DNA from: Akkermansiaceae bacterium
Lineage (GTDB): Bacteria > Verrucomicrobiota > Verrucomicrobiia > Verrucomicrobiales > Akkermansiaceae
Assembly (NCBI GenBank): GCA_025457805.1
Contig: JALOTR010000132.1
Location: forward strand, 1-7,185
Length of the DNA stretch: 7,185 nucleotides
Reading direction: 5' to 3'
The translations under genes were made by a program, and so were the position numbers. Below are positions 5,416-7,185 of this stretch, piece by piece. Position 1 is the stretch's first letter; each line of letters begins with the position of its first letter. The notes beneath the pieces are model-generated. The model was not told the DNA's origin. It worked only from the letters and a program-made list of their open reading frames with translations, and did no database searches.

Positions 5416-7185
5416 CAGAACGTTGACCAGACGCTTACGCTATCTCCAGGTTGGAATGCCGTCTGGCTGGAAGTCAATCCGGTCGATGCCAACGGGGTGC
5501 CCCGCTCTCCTCAGGATGTTTTCAACAATCCCGCCATCGAAACCATCGCCACCCCCAAGCCTCTATCAGGTTTGTCCGAATTCTTCGCGAGCGAACCCGG
5601 TGCCGTCACCACGTTCAACCAGGAGGAATGGCAACAGTGGAAACGCAACGATCCCGCAGGAACCAACAATCTGCCTTTGATTTCAGGAAACCGCGCCTAT
5701 CTGATCCAGCTTGGTGGCAGCACCCCGCTTATATGGACCGTGTCAGGCAAAGTCGGTTTCTTCCGTCCCCAATGGACGCCGGACCGCTACAATCTCATCG
5801 GTTTCGGTCTGCAAGGGACACCCACCTTTGATGCCTTCTTCGGCCCGTCCGGTGGCAAGCACGCGGTCAACAGAATCTTCAATCTCAATGCCGCCACAGG
5901 GAACTGGGAAAACGTCACTGGAAGCAGCCAGATGGTATCCGGTCGTGCCTATTGGGTTTTCAGTTCCGGCCCATCCAGCTACATGGGCCCCGTCTCTGTG
6001 GACTTCGACCTGGCAGCCACCGGCAAGCTGGATTTCGGCGGCCCTATCGACGTGGTCGCCGTGGGCAGCGGCCCGGATCGGATCGAACTGGATCTCGAGG
6101 AAATCGTTTTCAGCAATGCGGGAAACGCACAATCCACTCCACAGTTGGACCTCATCACTCCGGATGCGGGCTTGGGAACCCTTTCACTTTATGTGGTCAA
6201 CCCCGCGACGACCGGGCTCGCCTACGACCGCGGCAATCAAGTGGACTCCTCCGCAGGCGCAGGTGCCAGTTCCTCCCTCGGTAAAACCATCGGCTCCGGA
6301 CAAAGCACCATTCTCACATTGGGTGCCCAGCGCACCTGGAACGACAACCTGCCGAGAACCAATCTCTACCGCCTCAACACAGGTGCGAATGGTGCCTCGT
6401 TCTGGCTACCCATCACTGCTTCTCCAAACCTGGTCTCACAACCCACTGTCCCCGGCACCAGCGCCAGCGTGGTGACCGGTCTATGGGTTGGGGAAGTGAA
6501 CTTCGATTCCGCTACCAGCATTGTGGAAGACGGTTCACCGGTAAGGCCCGCATCCGGCTCCTCTCCGATGCGCCTCATTCTCCACTCGGATGGCGGCGGC
6601 GCAGTCAAGCTGCTCTCCCAAGTCACCCTCATGCAAACCAAGACCGCAGACGCCGGCATCGTCCCCGAACCTGTGTTGGTGGTGGACCAAGCCAAGATTC
6701 CCTTCTTCGAGGGCATCAAGGAACGCAATGGCAACAAGACCGGAATCCGCATCGAGGCTGTCGCCTATGACATGCCCCGCAAAATCGACGTCGGCAGCCA
6801 GGACAATCTGATAGAAGACCCCAAGTTTCTTCTGCTCACCACCCTGAGCCCTCAACTGCAAGCCGCCCTCGGTCAGGACCCTTCCACCCGCACCCAGGCT
6901 CAGAGAAATCTCATCGCTTCGAGCACCGCAGCGATTGATGCCGCCAAACTCACCATTCCCACACTGCTGCCGAATTATCTTCTCTCAAGCGCAAGCCGCC
7001 CGCCCAAACTGGTGGAGGCTTATAACTTTTCCGCTCCCATGACCGGGGCCGTGGGCGCAGGTCAGACGCTCTCGGGAAGCCTCTCCCTCGATCCCTTCCA
7101 CCGCAGCAATCCCTTCCGTCACGCCTATCACCGCGACCTCACAAAAGGCCCGCAGATCACAAGGACCTTCAGCATCACCTTCGAT
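5332..7185 (+). CDS. Secreted protein with duplicated GWN-type domain, function unknown (3' partial)
   Basis: The frame is open from ATG 5332 to the window end, 618 residues with no stop. An in-frame ATG at 5311 would add MSHPLIL. I prefer 5332 because it gives a classical signal peptide: MKKS, the hydrophobic stretch VASLLAGLVILA, then SPAQA before Q29. A weak GAAG at 5301-5304 fits the 5311 start better, so the choice is open. The mature protein starts with LSPGWNAVWLEVNP (37-50). Two related segments follow, each ending in an aromatic GxAY(L/W) motif (GNRAYLI at 119-125, GRAYWVF at 204-210). Later come GLWVGEVNF at 383-391, 'MRLILHSDGGGAVKLLSQV' at 413-431 and NPFRHAYHRDL at 593-603. I recall these as recurring in uncharacterised verrucomicrobial exported proteins. 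No catalytic motif is recognised. Close downstream spacing suggests co-transcription with the giant gene. Confidence 0.88.
   Translation, partial: MKKSITTSWCQVASLLAGLVILASPAQAQNVDQTLTLSPGWNAVWLEVNPVDANGVPRSPQDVFNNPAIETIATPKPLSGLSEFFASEPGAVTTFNQEEWQQWKRNDPAGTNNLPLISGNRAYLIQLGGSTPLIWTVSGKVGFFRPQWTPDRYNLIGFGLQGTPTFDAFFGPSGGKHAVNRIFNLNAATGNWENVTGSSQMVSGRAYWVFSSGPSSYMGPVSVDFDLAATGKLDFGGPIDVVAVGSGPDRIELDLEEIVFSNAGNAQSTPQLDLITPDAGLGTLSLYVVNPATTGLAYDRGNQVDSSAGAGASSSLGKTIGSGQSTILTLGAQRTWNDNLPRTNLYRLNTGANGASFWLPITASPNLVSQPTVPGTSASVVTGLWVGEVNFDSATSIVEDGSPVRPASGSSPMRLILHSDGGGAVKLLSQVTLMQTKTADAGIVPEPVLVVDQAKIPFFEGIKERNGNKTGIRIEAVAYDMPRKIDVGSQDNLIEDPKFLLLTTLSPQLQAALGQDPSTRTQAQRNLIASSTAAIDAAKLTIPTLLPNYLLSSASRPPKLVEAYNFSAPMTGAVGAGQTLSGSLSLDPFHRSNPFRHAYHRDLTKGPQITRTFSITFD
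5440..6012 (+). repeat. Internal duplication of a GWN...AYW type domain
   Basis: Two segments (residues about 37-137 and 146-227) share one plan. Copy 1 has PGWNAVWLEVNP, DVFNNP, a Trp-rich middle (W100, W103) and SGNRAYLIQLGG. Copy 2 has DRYNLIGFGLQG, DAFFGP, NWENVTG and SGRAYWVFSSG. The order 'WN/YN strand, D-x-F, Trp segment, SGxxAY strand' is preserved. This resembles widespread bacterial exported domains with 'GWNLI...GxGYWV' signatures, which is family resemblance only. Confidence 0.6.

Noticed and set aside
5332..5420. Possible lipoprotein signal because of Cys10 in the leader
   Set aside because: The cysteine lies before the hydrophobic core and lacks the preceding Leu-Ala-Gly type lipobox. 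An AQA cleavage site after the core fits signal peptidase I.
5711..6475. A 254-codon frame on the plus strand within the downstream gene, with others at 5396-5831 and 6483-6811
   Set aside because: The translations are rich in Pro, Ser and Arg without domain features. They overlap the uninterrupted frame from 5332 that has a signal peptide and recognisable motifs.

Overview
The window looks like part of a secreted or cell-surface protein locus from a high-GC Gram-negative bacterium, most plausibly a member of the Verrucomicrobiota (Luteolibacter/Haloferula-like). The reasons are the combination of choice-of-anchor Q and D type domains, long arrays of NHL repeats, the 'DGVPNLLKYAFG..P' C-terminal domain, and a following gene whose product carries 'PGWNAVWLEV', 'GLWVGEV' and 'NPFRHAYH' motifs. 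This assignment rests on recalled family resemblance; no taxonomic marker gene is present.

Layout. Positions 1-5307 (+) hold one giant open reading frame, almost certainly missing its 5' end at the window edge. Its visible product has 1768 residues. In order it contains a right-handed beta-helix with a choice-of-anchor Q type end (residues 1-245); two fibronectin-III-like domains each interrupted by a six-repeat NHL beta-propeller (about 248-670 and 671-1101); a choice-of-anchor D (ASH-like) immunoglobulin fold (about 1102-1213); a third FN3-like domain interrupted by a third six-repeat NHL propeller (about 1216-1640); and a C-terminal domain (1641-1768) of the type found at the end of many verrucomicrobial secreted proteins. 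Three bases (or 24, depending on the start) after its stop, a second gene in the same reading frame phase begins at 5332 (alternative ATG at 5311) and runs off the right edge. It has a clear signal peptide and a duplicated 'GWN...AYW' type domain.

The most striking observation is that all three NHL arrays have exactly six repeats, and all sit at the same point of an FN3-like fold: after the strand ending 'FE(I/Y/W)S(T/Q)DP', and 35-38 residues before the 'YYFR/YYFQ/YYYR' strand. The protein therefore reads as three copies of a 'propeller nested inside FN3' module, with a beta-helix upstream, an ASH-like domain between copies two and three, and a C-terminal domain at the end.

The two genes are closely spaced and co-directional, with no room for a terminator or an independent promoter of normal size, so they are probably co-transcribed. 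Both products are expected outside the cytoplasm. Adhesion, ligand binding or surface display are reasonable guesses for the first, but no ligand or enzymatic activity can be read from the sequence. I saw no tRNA, rRNA, CRISPR, insertion sequence or riboswitch. No stretch over 300 bases is non-coding.
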